Shown here piece by piece: positions 1-6,660 of a stretch of DNA of 10,550 bases (its first letter is position 1; each line of letters opens with the position of its first letter). Location of the stretch: the NCBI GenBank assembly GCA_023460055.1, contig JAEWRJ010000189.1:1-10550 (forward strand), given 5' to 3'. A program made the position numbers and the translations under genes. Source of the DNA: Bacillota bacterium. Lineage in GTDB: Bacteria; Bacillota; Clostridia; Christensenellales; Aristaeellaceae. The notes beneath the pieces were generated by a model. That model was not told the DNA's origin. It was given only the letters and a program-made list of their open reading frames with translations, and ran no database searches.

Positions 1-228
<228 letters not shown>

Positions 229-475
229 AATCCCTCTGCCGTTCCGCCTTCTATCCCTTCTGTTCCGCCTCGCGGCTTCTCTTCAGGGCCTTTCGGTTTC
301 CCCCCCACTTTCGCTCAGGGTCACCTCCGGCTTCACAACAGATTCTCTCTCAGAAATTAACTGTCGTTGTTCGCTTCTCTTCTCTGTATCGTTTTCAAGG
401 TTCCCGCTCCCCGCTTCAGTCCCGTCTCTCAGGCCGCTTGCGCTGCTTTCCCGCCGGTCCCGCCGCTTGGGGTGC
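229..475 (-). other. rRNA operon leader region
   Basis: This is the transcribed leader expected between the rRNA promoter (482-510) and the 16S 5' end. It contains no credible gene: open frames crossing it are purine-rich, low-complexity translations with no ribosome binding site. On the minus strand it is rich in GA and GC-rich short inverted repeats, such as GCCGCGAGGCGG near 269-280, as usual for rRNA precursor sequence that is removed by processing. The boxA-like element is listed separately. Confidence 0.7.
389..402 (-). promoter_or_regulatory. boxA-like antitermination element in rRNA leader
   Basis: The minus strand reads CCTTGAAAACGATAC here. It resembles the CTTTGAAAACT-type boxA found in leaders of Firmicute rRNA operons, where Nus factors bind to prevent premature Rho-dependent termination. 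It lies between the promoter and 16S, the expected place. The match is short and made from memory of the consensus, so it is tentative. Confidence 0.5.
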
Positions 476-481
476 CTGAAT

Positions 482-510
482 AGATTACCACCCATCTCCT
501 CCCTTGTCAA
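482..510 (-). promoter_or_regulatory. rRNA operon promoter
   Basis: On the minus strand a perfect -35 box TTGACA (510-505) is followed, after exactly 17 nt, by TAATCT (487-482). A TGG immediately before it makes an extended -10. Upstream is an A/T-rich stretch (512-538) of the kind that acts as an UP element, shared with the T-tract of the preceding terminator. The transcript would start near 475 and run about 250 nt before mature 16S. The -10 hexamer itself is only a partial consensus match; the -35, spacing and context carry the call. Confidence 0.8.
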
Positions 511-532
511 GCGCTTTTTTGAACTTATTTTC

Positions 533-570
533 AAAAAATCGGCGGCTCCCATCATGATGGACGCCGCCGA
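533..570 (-). terminator. Rho-independent terminator of the citrate lyase operon
   Basis: On the minus strand an 8-bp perfect stem (TCGGCGGC / GCCGCCGA, plus strand 539-546 and 563-570) is followed at once by six T residues (538-533). The loop can extend the stem by TCC/GGA with a one-base bulge. It starts about 80 nt after the citF stop codon and ends about 22 nt before the rRNA -35 box, so it separates the operon from the rRNA transcription unit. Confidence 0.9.
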
Positions 571-649
571 CTCTGATTTTCAGGCTAAACACAAGGATGA
601 TATAGATCGTTACGCCTTATCCGGCTGTGGATCCTTTACCGCATAATCC

Positions 650-2053
650 TCAGTCCACACAGCGGATCCGGTCGATGATCCGTCCGTCGCGGTACTCTAC
701 TTCGGCAGCCGCGCGGCCGCCCGGAACCTTGGTCTGCGGCTTGCCCGTGACGCGCTCGGCCATGTCTTTGAGTTCATGGATATCATAGACCGGCAGGCCG
801 AAGGCGCGCAGCTTGTCTTCCAGATCCTTCCTCAGGGGATTGACCGCGATGCCTCGCTGCGTCACCAGCACGTCCACCGTATTTCCCGGTGTGGTCGTGC
901 ACAGCACCTTATCCACCACGATGGGCAGCCTGGCGCGGTACAGCGGCGCCACGATCATGGCCAGCTTGGCGCCCGCCGCCGTGTCGCTGTGCCCCCCGGA
1001 GCCGCCGATGATATAGCCATTGGAGTCCGTATGCACGTTGACGTTGAAGCCGGTGTCGATCTCGGTCGCCCCCAGCACCACCGCGTCCAGCGAATCGACC
1101 GCGGCGCTCCTGGCGTGCGGCCCGGCGTAGCGGGTGGCGGATACTTCGTAATGCTTGGTATTATTTCTGATAGACTCCACCGCCCGCAAATCAAAGCACT
1201 GCACGTCCATCAGGGCTTTGAAGTAGCCCTCCTCCAGCATATCCACCATATAGCCGGTGATGCCGCCCAGGCCAAAGTTGCCCGTAACGCCCAGCCGTTT
1301 CATAATGGGCTTCAGGTACTGCGTCACGGCCAGCGAGGCCCCGCCGGCACCCGTCTGGAAAGAGAAACCGTCACGGCACAGACCGCTGGCTTCGATCACT
1401 TGCGCGGCGTAGCGGGCGATGGTCAACCCCACCGGATCCCGCGTGATGCGCGTCGTGCCCGACACGATGCCCTTGGGGTCGCCGATGCAGTCCACCCGCG
1501 CCACAATGTCCACATCCTCCTCGCCGATCGATGCGGGGATCAGGGGATAATCTTCAATATGGTCCGTCACCAGCACCACCTTATCAGCGCACCGGGCGTC
1601 GCTCATCGCGTAGCCCAGAGAGCCGCAGGCGGCAGTGCCGGCAATGCCGTTGGCATTTCCCATGCGGTCAGCGGCAGGCGCGGCGATGAAGGCCACATCA
1701 ATACGCACCCGGCCTGTCTCGATGGCCTCAGGCCTGCCGCCATGGCTGCGGAACAGCACGGGCTTTGGCAGCACCCCTTCCGATATGGCCTTTCCGATAC
1801 CGCCGGACATGTAATTGGTCTCAAGCCCTGTCACCACGCCCGAGCGGATGTGGTCGATCAGGGGGAGGTGGCAGTCAAACAGGCTGGTCGCCTGTACGGT
1901 CAAGTCCCGGACACCTTGCTTGGCAGCCTCCGCCAGCACCAGGTTCAGCACATAGTCCCCGTTGCGCAGGTGATGATGAAAGGACACCGTCATCCCGCTC
2001 TTCAGGCCGGATTGCCTGACGGCCTGTTCGATTCCCGCGATAATCTTACTCAT
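650..2053 (-). CDS. citF: Citrate lyase alpha subunit (citrate:acetyl-ACP transferase)
   Basis: CitF swaps the acetyl group on the CitD acyl carrier protein for citrate, giving citryl-ACP and acetate, in the cytoplasmic alpha-beta-gamma citrate lyase complex. The 467-residue protein is slightly shorter than the usual 500 or so. It matches CitF throughout: SFHHHLRNGD at 24-33, SHGGRPEAIETG at 103-114, PAADRMGNANG at 126-136, and the family signature GGSGGHSDTAAGA at 350-362 within a CoA-transferase-like fold. I start at the ATG at 2053, which has GGGAGG 8 nt upstream. An upstream GTG at 2062 abuts that ribosome binding site and is rejected. The ATG overlaps the end of citE by 8 nt, indicating translational coupling. 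It is the last operon gene and is followed by a terminator. A citramalate lyase alpha subunit would look very similar, so the substrate is not proven. Confidence 0.93.
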   Translation of the reverse strand: MSKIIAGIEQAVRQSGLKSGMTVSFHHHLRNGDYVLNLVLAEAAKQGVRDLTVQATSLFDCHLPLIDHIRSGVVTGLETNYMSGGIGKAISEGVLPKPVLFRSHGGRPEAIETGRVRIDVAFIAAPAADRMGNANGIAGTAACGSLGYAMSDARCADKVVLVTDHIEDYPLIPASIGEEDVDIVARVDCIGDPKGIVSGTTRITRDPVGLTIARYAAQVIEASGLCRDGFSFQTGAGGASLAVTQYLKPIMKRLGVTGNFGLGGITGYMVDMLEEGYFKALMDVQCFDLRAVESIRNNTKHYEVSATRYAGPHARSAAVDSLDAVVLGATEIDTGFNVNVHTDSNGYIIGGSGGHSDTAAGAKLAMIVAPLYRARLPIVVDKVLCTTTPGNTVDVLVTQRGIAVNPLRKDLEDKLRAFGLPVYDIHELKDMAERVTGKPQTKVPGGRAAAEVEYRDGRIIDRIRCVD

Positions 2054-2927
2054 GATCCGCACCTCCCAGCCTCAGAGCCCGGGCCACGGCCAATATGCGC
2101 TCGGCCCTGTCTACGATCGGCTTGTCGATCATCTTGCCGCGAAGGCTCACAGCGCCAAGCCCCCGCTTCTTGCCTTCCTCAATCACCTCCATCACCTCGC
2201 GGGCGTAGGTGATCTCGCGCTCCGTCGGCGTAAAAGCCGCATTGACCGCCTCCACATGCCGGGGGGAGATCACGGCCTTGCCCGTAAAGCCCAGCGCCCT
2301 GGCATGCTCCGCGTCCAGTCTCAGCCCTTCCTCGTCATTCGTATCGGTAAAGGGCGTATCGTAGACATCCACGCCGGCCGCGCGCGCAGCCATCACCATG
2401 CGCCCGCGTGCGTAGGCGATTTCAATGTTTTCCTTGCTGCGCACCGCCTGCAGGTCGCTTGACAGATCCTCCGCACCCAGGAAGACCGCCTTCACGCGGG
2501 GGCTTGAAACCGCGATCCGGTAAGCGTTCTCCACGCCAATGGCCGTCTCTATCAGTGGAAGAAGGCCGATCGCGCCTTCCTCCATGCCATGTTCGCGCTC
2601 CGCCTCCGCCATCATCGCGCAGACAGCCTCAATGTCCTCCGCGCCCGATACCTTGGTGGGCATCAGCATGGCAGGCTTCAATGGGACGACCGCCTGAATA
2701 TCCTCCCGGGTATAGCCGCTGCCCAGCGGGTTGATGCGTATGATGATCTCGCACCCCGAATAGTCGTAGGCAGACAGAGCCCCGCGCACCAGACTGCGCG
2801 CCGCGTCCTTCTCGCCGGGGGCGACCGCGTCCTCCAGGTCAAGTATCAGCGCGTCCGCGCCGTAAATGTCCGCGTTGAGCAGCATGCCGGGGTTATTGCC
2901 CGGCACAAACAGCATTGTTCTTCTCAC
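2046..2927 (-). CDS. citE: Citrate lyase beta subunit (citryl-ACP lyase)
   Basis: CitE cleaves citryl-ACP to oxaloacetate and acetyl-ACP, a Mg-dependent retro-aldol (Claisen-type) cleavage on a TIM-barrel fold of the HpcH/HpaI aldolase family. The 293-residue protein begins with the family opening RRTMLFVPGNNPGM (residues 2-15). It shows LILDLEDAVAPGEKD (27-41), the substrate Arg in IIRINP (R64), the metal-binding Glu in LIETAIGVENA (E127) and Asp in FLGAEDLSSD (D154), and GKAVISPRHV at 216-225. The chosen start is a GTG overlapping the citD stop by 4 nt, with GGGGGAAG upstream. It preserves the conserved RRxMLFVPG opening, which an internal ATG at 2915 would cut away. The length matches the family. 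The free-standing CitE-like citramalyl-CoA lyases also have this fold, but flanking citD and citF favour citrate or citramalate lyase. Confidence 0.95.
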   Translation of the reverse strand: MRRTMLFVPGNNPGMLLNADIYGADALILDLEDAVAPGEKDAARSLVRGALSAYDYSGCEIIIRINPLGSGYTREDIQAVVPLKPAMLMPTKVSGAEDIEAVCAMMAEAEREHGMEEGAIGLLPLIETAIGVENAYRIAVSSPRVKAVFLGAEDLSSDLQAVRSKENIEIAYARGRMVMAARAAGVDVYDTPFTDTNDEEGLRLDAEHARALGFTGKAVISPRHVEAVNAAFTPTEREITYAREVMEVIEEGKKRGLGAVSLRGKMIDKPIVDRAERILAVARALRLGGADHE

Positions 2928-3196
2928 GCTTCTTCCCCCTTCGCGCGCAGCAGCGCAGTCTCCACCCTCGACCGGATCGTGCAGTCTACGGCGCCCCGGT
3001 CATCCAGCTCGATCAAGGCCCCTTCAGCTCCCAGTGCCTGCGCCGTCTCTCGCGCCACGCGCTCGATCTGCGCGCCGAACTGGTAGGCTACGATGGATTT
3101 CACCCGCACCTCAAGCCCCTGGGGCGCCGGCGACACATAGACCATGACATCGTTGGATTCCATGGTGCCGGCCATCGCCTTTTTCCCTACATTCAT
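2924..3196 (-). CDS. citD: Citrate lyase acyl carrier protein (gamma subunit)
   Basis: CitD carries the 2'-(5''-phosphoribosyl)-3'-dephospho-CoA arm on which acetyl and citryl groups are exchanged. The motif AGTMESNDVMV corresponds to AGTLESGDVMI of E. coli CitD. Starting at the ATG at 3196 gives a 90-residue protein with the modifiable serine at position 14, as in the characterised family members. It also places AAGGAGG 8 nt upstream. A longer start at 3214 would bury this ribosome binding site within the gene and shift the serine to 20, so I reject it. The C-terminal half carries ALIELDDRGAVDCTIRSRVETAL, matching the family's ALDC-type region. The stop overlaps the citE GTG by 4 nt. The enzymes that make and attach the arm (CitG, CitX) and acetylate it (CitC) are not in this window. 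Confidence 0.95.
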   Translation of the reverse strand: MNVGKKAMAGTMESNDVMVYVSPAPQGLEVRVKSIVAYQFGAQIERVARETAQALGAEGALIELDDRGAVDCTIRSRVETALLRAKGEEA

Positions 3197-3223
3197 CGCT
3201 CTGTCCTCCTTCATCTATTGATA

Positions 3224-3832
3224 TCACTTCCGCTTTGTTTCTTCCACATCAATTTCCACGTCCCTGGGCCGCAGCCGAAGGGACAGCTGCTGCGCGATCC
3301 CCGGCAGCAGCGAGTAAGCCGCTGCCAAGGTGCCTATGTTCATCGCCGCCTCCTTGTCCGTCAGCGGCACATAGCTCAGGTCGTTCTCTCCTTCTTTTTT
3401 AGGCAGCAGCGCGTGAAGATACTCAAGCGCGTGCGCTCTGCGGTTTTCCTCCGCGCCAGCAGAAATAACCGCCGCCTTGCGCCCCTGTATCGATTGATAA
3501 CGGCGAAAAAACCCAAGCGCGCCTATCACGGCCGCCCCCGCGCCCGGCAAACGAAAATCAAAGCCCAGAGCGGACGCGGGAATGAAAAATATAGCAAGCC
3601 CAGCCAGAACAATGCCGCCAAACATCAGCGCGGCCTTCCGGATCTCCTCCTTGGGCTCGGCCAGCCTGCCGATATACACGTCCAGGCAGGCGTGGCACAG
3701 CCCGGCTTCCATTTCCTGCCCCAGTGCCTGCACGCGCTTTTCCCCATCCATGCCGCGCACGCGCAGCGTCAGCACCTCCTGGAGGGGCAAAACAATGTCC
3801 GCCTTTGCGGCACAGCCCTTGCATTCAGCCAT
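3224..3832 (-). CDS. Unrecognised CxxC membrane protein in the cit operon
   Basis: I do not recognise this 202-residue protein. It starts MAECKGC with a CxxC at 4-7 and has a second CxxC (CHAC) at 46-49, spaced like a four-cysteine zinc-ribbon or other metal or redox site. Two hydrophobic segments follow at about 67-90 and 95-109, so it is probably membrane-anchored with both soluble parts on the same side. The C-terminal half is hydrophilic and ends in a charged tail rich in Arg, Glu and Lys. The ATG at 3832 has AAGGAG 6 nt upstream and clears the preceding permease gene by 17 nt. A longer start at 3886 would overlap that gene and is rejected. It lies between the AEC permease and citD and is 27 nt from citD, so it is transcribed with them. 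A helper for transport or lyase assembly is possible but unsupported by homology. Confidence 0.8.
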   Translation of the reverse strand: MAECKGCAAKADIVLPLQEVLTLRVRGMDGEKRVQALGQEMEAGLCHACLDVYIGRLAEPKEEIRKAALMFGGIVLAGLAIFFIPASALGFDFRLPGAGAAVIGALGFFRRYQSIQGRKAAVISAGAEENRRAHALEYLHALLPKKEGENDLSYVPLTDKEAAMNIGTLAAAYSLLPGIAQQLSLRLRPRDVEIDVEETKRK

Positions 3833-3849
3833 TTCTATCTCCTTGCCAA

Positions 3850-4785
3850 TCAAATCCATCCCAGGGACGAAAGGGAGAATACCCATAAGAACACCGTGAA
3901 GATAGAGACCGCCGTGCTGACCGCCACAATCTGCCCGGCCAGCACGCCATCTGCCCCCAGCTCCTTGGCCATCACATAGCTGGATACAGCGGTAGGAACA
4001 GCCGTCATGGCCATCGCCGTCGTGACGGCGATCTTGTCAAAGCCCAGCGCCTTCACCGTAAGCACCGCCAGCAGAGGCACGACCCCCAGCTTCAAAACGC
4101 AGACGATCAGCAGTTCTTTTTTGTATTTTACAGTATCCGAGAAGCGCATGTCAGCCCCCAGCATCACCATAGCCACCGGCGTCACCAGCCCCGCGATACC
4201 GGAAACCACCTGTTCCATGTAACCGGGCAGCCGTATATCGATCAACCGTACAAACAGGCCCGCCAGGGTGCCGATGATGATGGGGTTCTTCAGAATGCTC
4301 AGCAGCAGCCTGGCGGGCTTCACCTTGCCTCCGCGCAGGGTTTCCAAAATGATGACGCACAGTATGTTGTAAAAAGGCACGATCACAGCAATGCTCAGAG
4401 ATACCAGCCCCGTGTTCTCTTTTCCCACGATGGTGGTCACCACCGGCAGGGCAAAGAGTATGGAGTTCCCCCGTATAACGCCCTGCATCATGCTGCCCTG
4501 CATAGGCTTTGACGCGGTGAAGCGAGGGATAAAGACAGAAAGCAGCACCGCCGTCAGCACCGCTATGCCGGCAAGCAGCGCGATGAAGGGGCCGTTCATG
4601 GCATCGGCGATATTCACCCCGTACACATTGTTAAACAGCACGAAGGGAAAGCAGAAGCTGTAGATGATCTTGTTCATCTGCGCGACCGTTCCCTCAGACA
4701 GCCTGCCAAAGCGCCTGAGGCCAAAGCCCGCCGCCATGTAGAAAAACATGGGGAAGACTGTGGAAAAGGCAAGCATAAAGCTCAT
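3850..4785 (-). CDS. AEC-family transporter (auxin efflux carrier-like permease)
   Basis: A 311-residue, highly hydrophobic protein with about ten predicted membrane segments. It opens with an AEC-type N-terminus (FPMFFYMAAGFGLRRFG, then PFVLFNNVYG near 47-56). Later it has GLVTPVAMVMLGADMRF, the typical helix-breaking segment in the second half, and a repeat-like C-terminal half (TAMAMTAVPTAVSSYVMAKELG). Bacterial AEC proteins in such settings often move malate, malonate or other small carboxylates (MleP-like), so export or exchange of a pathway acid across the cytoplasmic membrane is a reasonable inference. The substrate cannot be read from sequence. The ATG directly follows the stop of the small hydro-lyase subunit (TAA-ATG), with GGAGG 11 nt upstream, indicating tight coupling. 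The operon therefore encodes two unrelated carboxylate transporters. Confidence 0.88.
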   Translation of the reverse strand: MSFMLAFSTVFPMFFYMAAGFGLRRFGRLSEGTVAQMNKIIYSFCFPFVLFNNVYGVNIADAMNGPFIALLAGIAVLTAVLLSVFIPRFTASKPMQGSMMQGVIRGNSILFALPVVTTIVGKENTGLVSLSIAVIVPFYNILCVIILETLRGGKVKPARLLLSILKNPIIIGTLAGLFVRLIDIRLPGYMEQVVSGIAGLVTPVAMVMLGADMRFSDTVKYKKELLIVCVLKLGVVPLLAVLTVKALGFDKIAVTTAMAMTAVPTAVSSYVMAKELGADGVLAGQIVAVSTAVSIFTVFLWVFSLSSLGWI

Positions 4786-5292
4786 TTAGCGGCTCGCCTC
4801 CGCGTGAAGCATCAAGGGTTTGATGCCGCCGAAGTCCAGGATACGCATCGCGTATTCGCTGATCGGCTCCACCGGGACGCTGCGGCCCGTTTGCTTGTTG
4901 ATGGCAACGGCGCGGTCCAGGTCGATCTCAAGGGTTTCGCCCTGCGCGGCAACCTCGTCAAGCCGGGGGCAGACGATCAGGGGCAGGCCCAGGTTAATGG
5001 CGTTGCGGTAGAAGATGCGCGCGTAGCCCTTGGCGATCACGCAGCTGACGCCCCTGACCTTCAGGGCGATCGCGGCGTTCTCGCGGCTGCTGCCGCAGCC
5101 GAAGTTGCGGCCGGCCGCCACGATATCGCCCTCCCTGAAATCACGCGCGAAAGTTGACGAAGCCCCCTCCAGGCAATGGGCCGCCATCTCCTGATGGTCG
5201 GTCAGATCCAGGTACTGGCCGGGGTAGATCTGGTCTGTATCAATGTTATCGCCCAATACATGCATGGCGCCTGATAAAACTCTCTCAATCAT
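4786..5292 (-). CDS. Aconitase/isopropylmalate dehydratase-type hydro-lyase, small subunit (LeuD-like)
   Basis: This 168-residue protein is the swivelling small subunit of a two-subunit [4Fe-4S] hydro-lyase, in the family of LeuD, homoaconitase small subunit and 2,3-dimethylmalate dehydratase DmdB. Family marks are GDNIDTDQIYPGQYL (14-28), GRNFGCGSSRENA (61-73) and ARIFYRNAINLGLP (91-104), where the Ser-Ser-Arg and Arg residues contact substrate. The length fits the short archaeal/clostridial-type LeuD rather than the roughly 200-residue E. coli form. The substrate-selecting loop reads YLDL (27-30), unlike the YLV- of isopropylmalate or YLRT of homoaconitate enzymes, so leucine synthesis is unlikely. 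No leuA or leuB is nearby. It begins 12 nt after the large subunit gene, with a weak GAGAGGG site, and runs into the AEC permease. An aconitate, mesaconate/citramalate or dimethylmalate substrate is possible. Confidence 0.9.
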   Translation of the reverse strand: MIERVLSGAMHVLGDNIDTDQIYPGQYLDLTDHQEMAAHCLEGASSTFARDFREGDIVAAGRNFGCGSSRENAAIALKVRGVSCVIAKGYARIFYRNAINLGLPLIVCPRLDEVAAQGETLEIDLDRAVAINKQTGRSVPVEPISEYAMRILDFGGIKPLMLHAEASR

Positions 5293-5304
5293 TGCTGTGC
5301 CCTC

Positions 5305-6555
5305 TCAAAGATAGTCTCTGGGGTCGGCAATTACCCCCATCAAGGCAGAGGCGGCCACAGCCGCGGGAGAAGCCAGATAAATTCTGCCGCTCTTATGCCC
5401 CATGCGCCCGGGGAAGTTGCGGTTGGTCGATGAAATGCAGCTCTCCCCCTCCGCGATCAGGCCTTCATGCGTACCCAGGCAAGCCGCGCATCCGGGGCTG
5501 ACCAGGGTGCAGCCGGCCTCTATCAGGTCGCCGATGCAGCCCGCCGCGATCGCGTCCTGCAGTACCTTTTTAGATGCGGGGACGACCAGCATGCGCATAT
5601 TCCGCGCGATGTGGCGGCCTTTTAAGATACGCGCAGCCACTTCAATGTCCTCCAGCCTGCCGCCGGTGCAGCTGCCAAGAAAGGCCTGATGAAGCGGCGT
5701 GCCGGCATGCTCTGTCAGATCTGCCACATTATCCACGCTGTAGGGCGCGGCCACCTGCGGCGCCATCTTGCCTGCGTCAAACACCAGGTCTTCGCAGTAC
5801 CTATAGCCCGCGTCCGTCTCATAGATGGTATAGCGGTCTATATTCCTCTCCTTGAGGAAATCCATCGTCACCTTGTCAGGCTGTATATAGGTGGCCTTGG
5901 CGCCCATTTCGGTGGTCATATTGCACAGCGCCATGCGCTCGGATACCGACAGCTCCCCGATCAGGCTGCCTTCAAAGCAAACGCCGCGGTAGGCGGCAAA
6001 ATCCGCGCCCACCTGCCCTATGATATGCAGTATCAGATCCTTGGCGTATACCCCTTTGCCGAGGCGTCCGTTCAAGGTAATGCGCATGATCTCCGGGACG
6101 CGGAACCACAGCTCCCCCGTCTTGAGGATGCAGGCCATATCCGTCGCTCCTACGCCCGTGGAGAATGCCCCGAAGGCTCCGTGGGTGGTCGTGTGGCTGT
6201 CCGTCACCACAATCACGCTCCCGGGGTAGGAATAGCCCTTGTCCGCCATCACCTGGTGGCAGACCCCCTCATTGATCTCCATCAAGCCGGGGATGCCCTG
6301 TTCTCTGGCGAACTCGCGAAACTGTTTCTGGTTCTCAGCCTGGCGGATGGTGGAGGCGGGGGCATAATGATCCAAAAATATCAGCACGTTTTCGGGGTTT
6401 TTCACCTTGAGGCCGCCGATCTCCCTGAACGAATACATCGCCTGCGGGTACAGGTCGTTGATGCCCGCGACATCCACCTTGCAGTTGACGATCTCCCCCG
6501 TGCGGACGCTTTCCTGCCCCGCGTGGGCGGCCAATATTTTCTCTAAGGCGTGCAT
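5305..6555 (-). CDS. Aconitase/isopropylmalate dehydratase-type hydro-lyase, large subunit (LeuC-like)
   Basis: The 416-residue catalytic subunit holds the [4Fe-4S] cluster. The three ligand cysteines appear as GSCTGGR (C296) and SPGCAACLG (C356, C359). Other family blocks are FLDHYAP (60-66), VTDSHTTTHGAFGAF (117-131) and STNRNFPGRMG (376-386). The length matches the two-subunit archaeal/clostridial group (LeuC2, homoaconitase, DmdA). The first cluster motif has Gly where the CTNGR consensus has Asn, an uncommon variant that may mark a subgroup. I choose the ATG at 6555, which has AAGGAG about 6 nt upstream. An in-frame extension to 6636 would translate a strong RNA hairpin into a Pro/Arg-rich leader absent from the family. 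The likely reaction is reversible dehydration/hydration of a hydroxy di- or tricarboxylic acid before lyase cleavage. The exact substrate is unknown. Confidence 0.92.
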   Translation of the reverse strand: MHALEKILAAHAGQESVRTGEIVNCKVDVAGINDLYPQAMYSFREIGGLKVKNPENVLIFLDHYAPASTIRQAENQKQFREFAREQGIPGLMEINEGVCHQVMADKGYSYPGSVIVVTDSHTTTHGAFGAFSTGVGATDMACILKTGELWFRVPEIMRITLNGRLGKGVYAKDLILHIIGQVGADFAAYRGVCFEGSLIGELSVSERMALCNMTTEMGAKATYIQPDKVTMDFLKERNIDRYTIYETDAGYRYCEDLVFDAGKMAPQVAAPYSVDNVADLTEHAGTPLHQAFLGSCTGGRLEDIEVAARILKGRHIARNMRMLVVPASKKVLQDAIAAGCIGDLIEAGCTLVSPGCAACLGTHEGLIAEGESCISSTNRNFPGRMGHKSGRIYLASPAAVAASALMGVIADPRDYL

Positions 6556-6575
6556 AGAATCTCCTTCAATGATCC

Positions 6576-6632
6576 GGTTGAACAACCAAGGCTCCGCCCC
6601 GCGGCGCACAGGCGCGGGAGGCGGAGCCGGTT
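6576..6632 (-). promoter_or_regulatory. Intercistronic hairpins between transporter and hydro-lyase genes
   Basis: A long inverted repeat pairs 6590-6598 with 6620-6628 (9 bp, GGCTCCGCC/GGCGGAGCC). It continues inward as 6599-6603 with 6613-6617, and outward as AACC 6584-6587 with GGTT 6629-6632. The same AACC can instead pair in a small hairpin with 6576-6580 (GGTTG-AA-CAACC), just before the ribosome binding site of the next gene. The large stem has no T-tract after it on the minus strand, so it is not a classic terminator. An mRNA-stabilising, processing or attenuation role is inferred. Confidence 0.6.
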
Positions 6633-6660
6633 GCATCCTATTGATCGGGTATTACTGTAA

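Noticed and set aside
283..555. 90-codon minus-strand open frame upstream of 16S
   Set aside because: It runs across the rRNA promoter and leader and starts inside the terminator hairpin. No ribosome binding site and a low-complexity charged translation.
776..2212. 478-codon open frame on the plus strand
   Set aside because: It lies entirely opposite citF and the 3' end of citE. Its translation is rich in His, Arg, Gln and Gly as expected of an antisense shadow in GC-rich DNA, with no recognisable domain.
2915..3979. 354-codon open frame on the plus strand
   Set aside because: It covers citD, the unknown membrane protein gene and the end of the permease gene in antisense. The composition is shadow-like and there is no ribosome binding site.
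5689..6546. 285-codon open frame on the plus strand
   Set aside because: Antisense shadow of the LeuC-like gene, whose family motifs are unambiguous.
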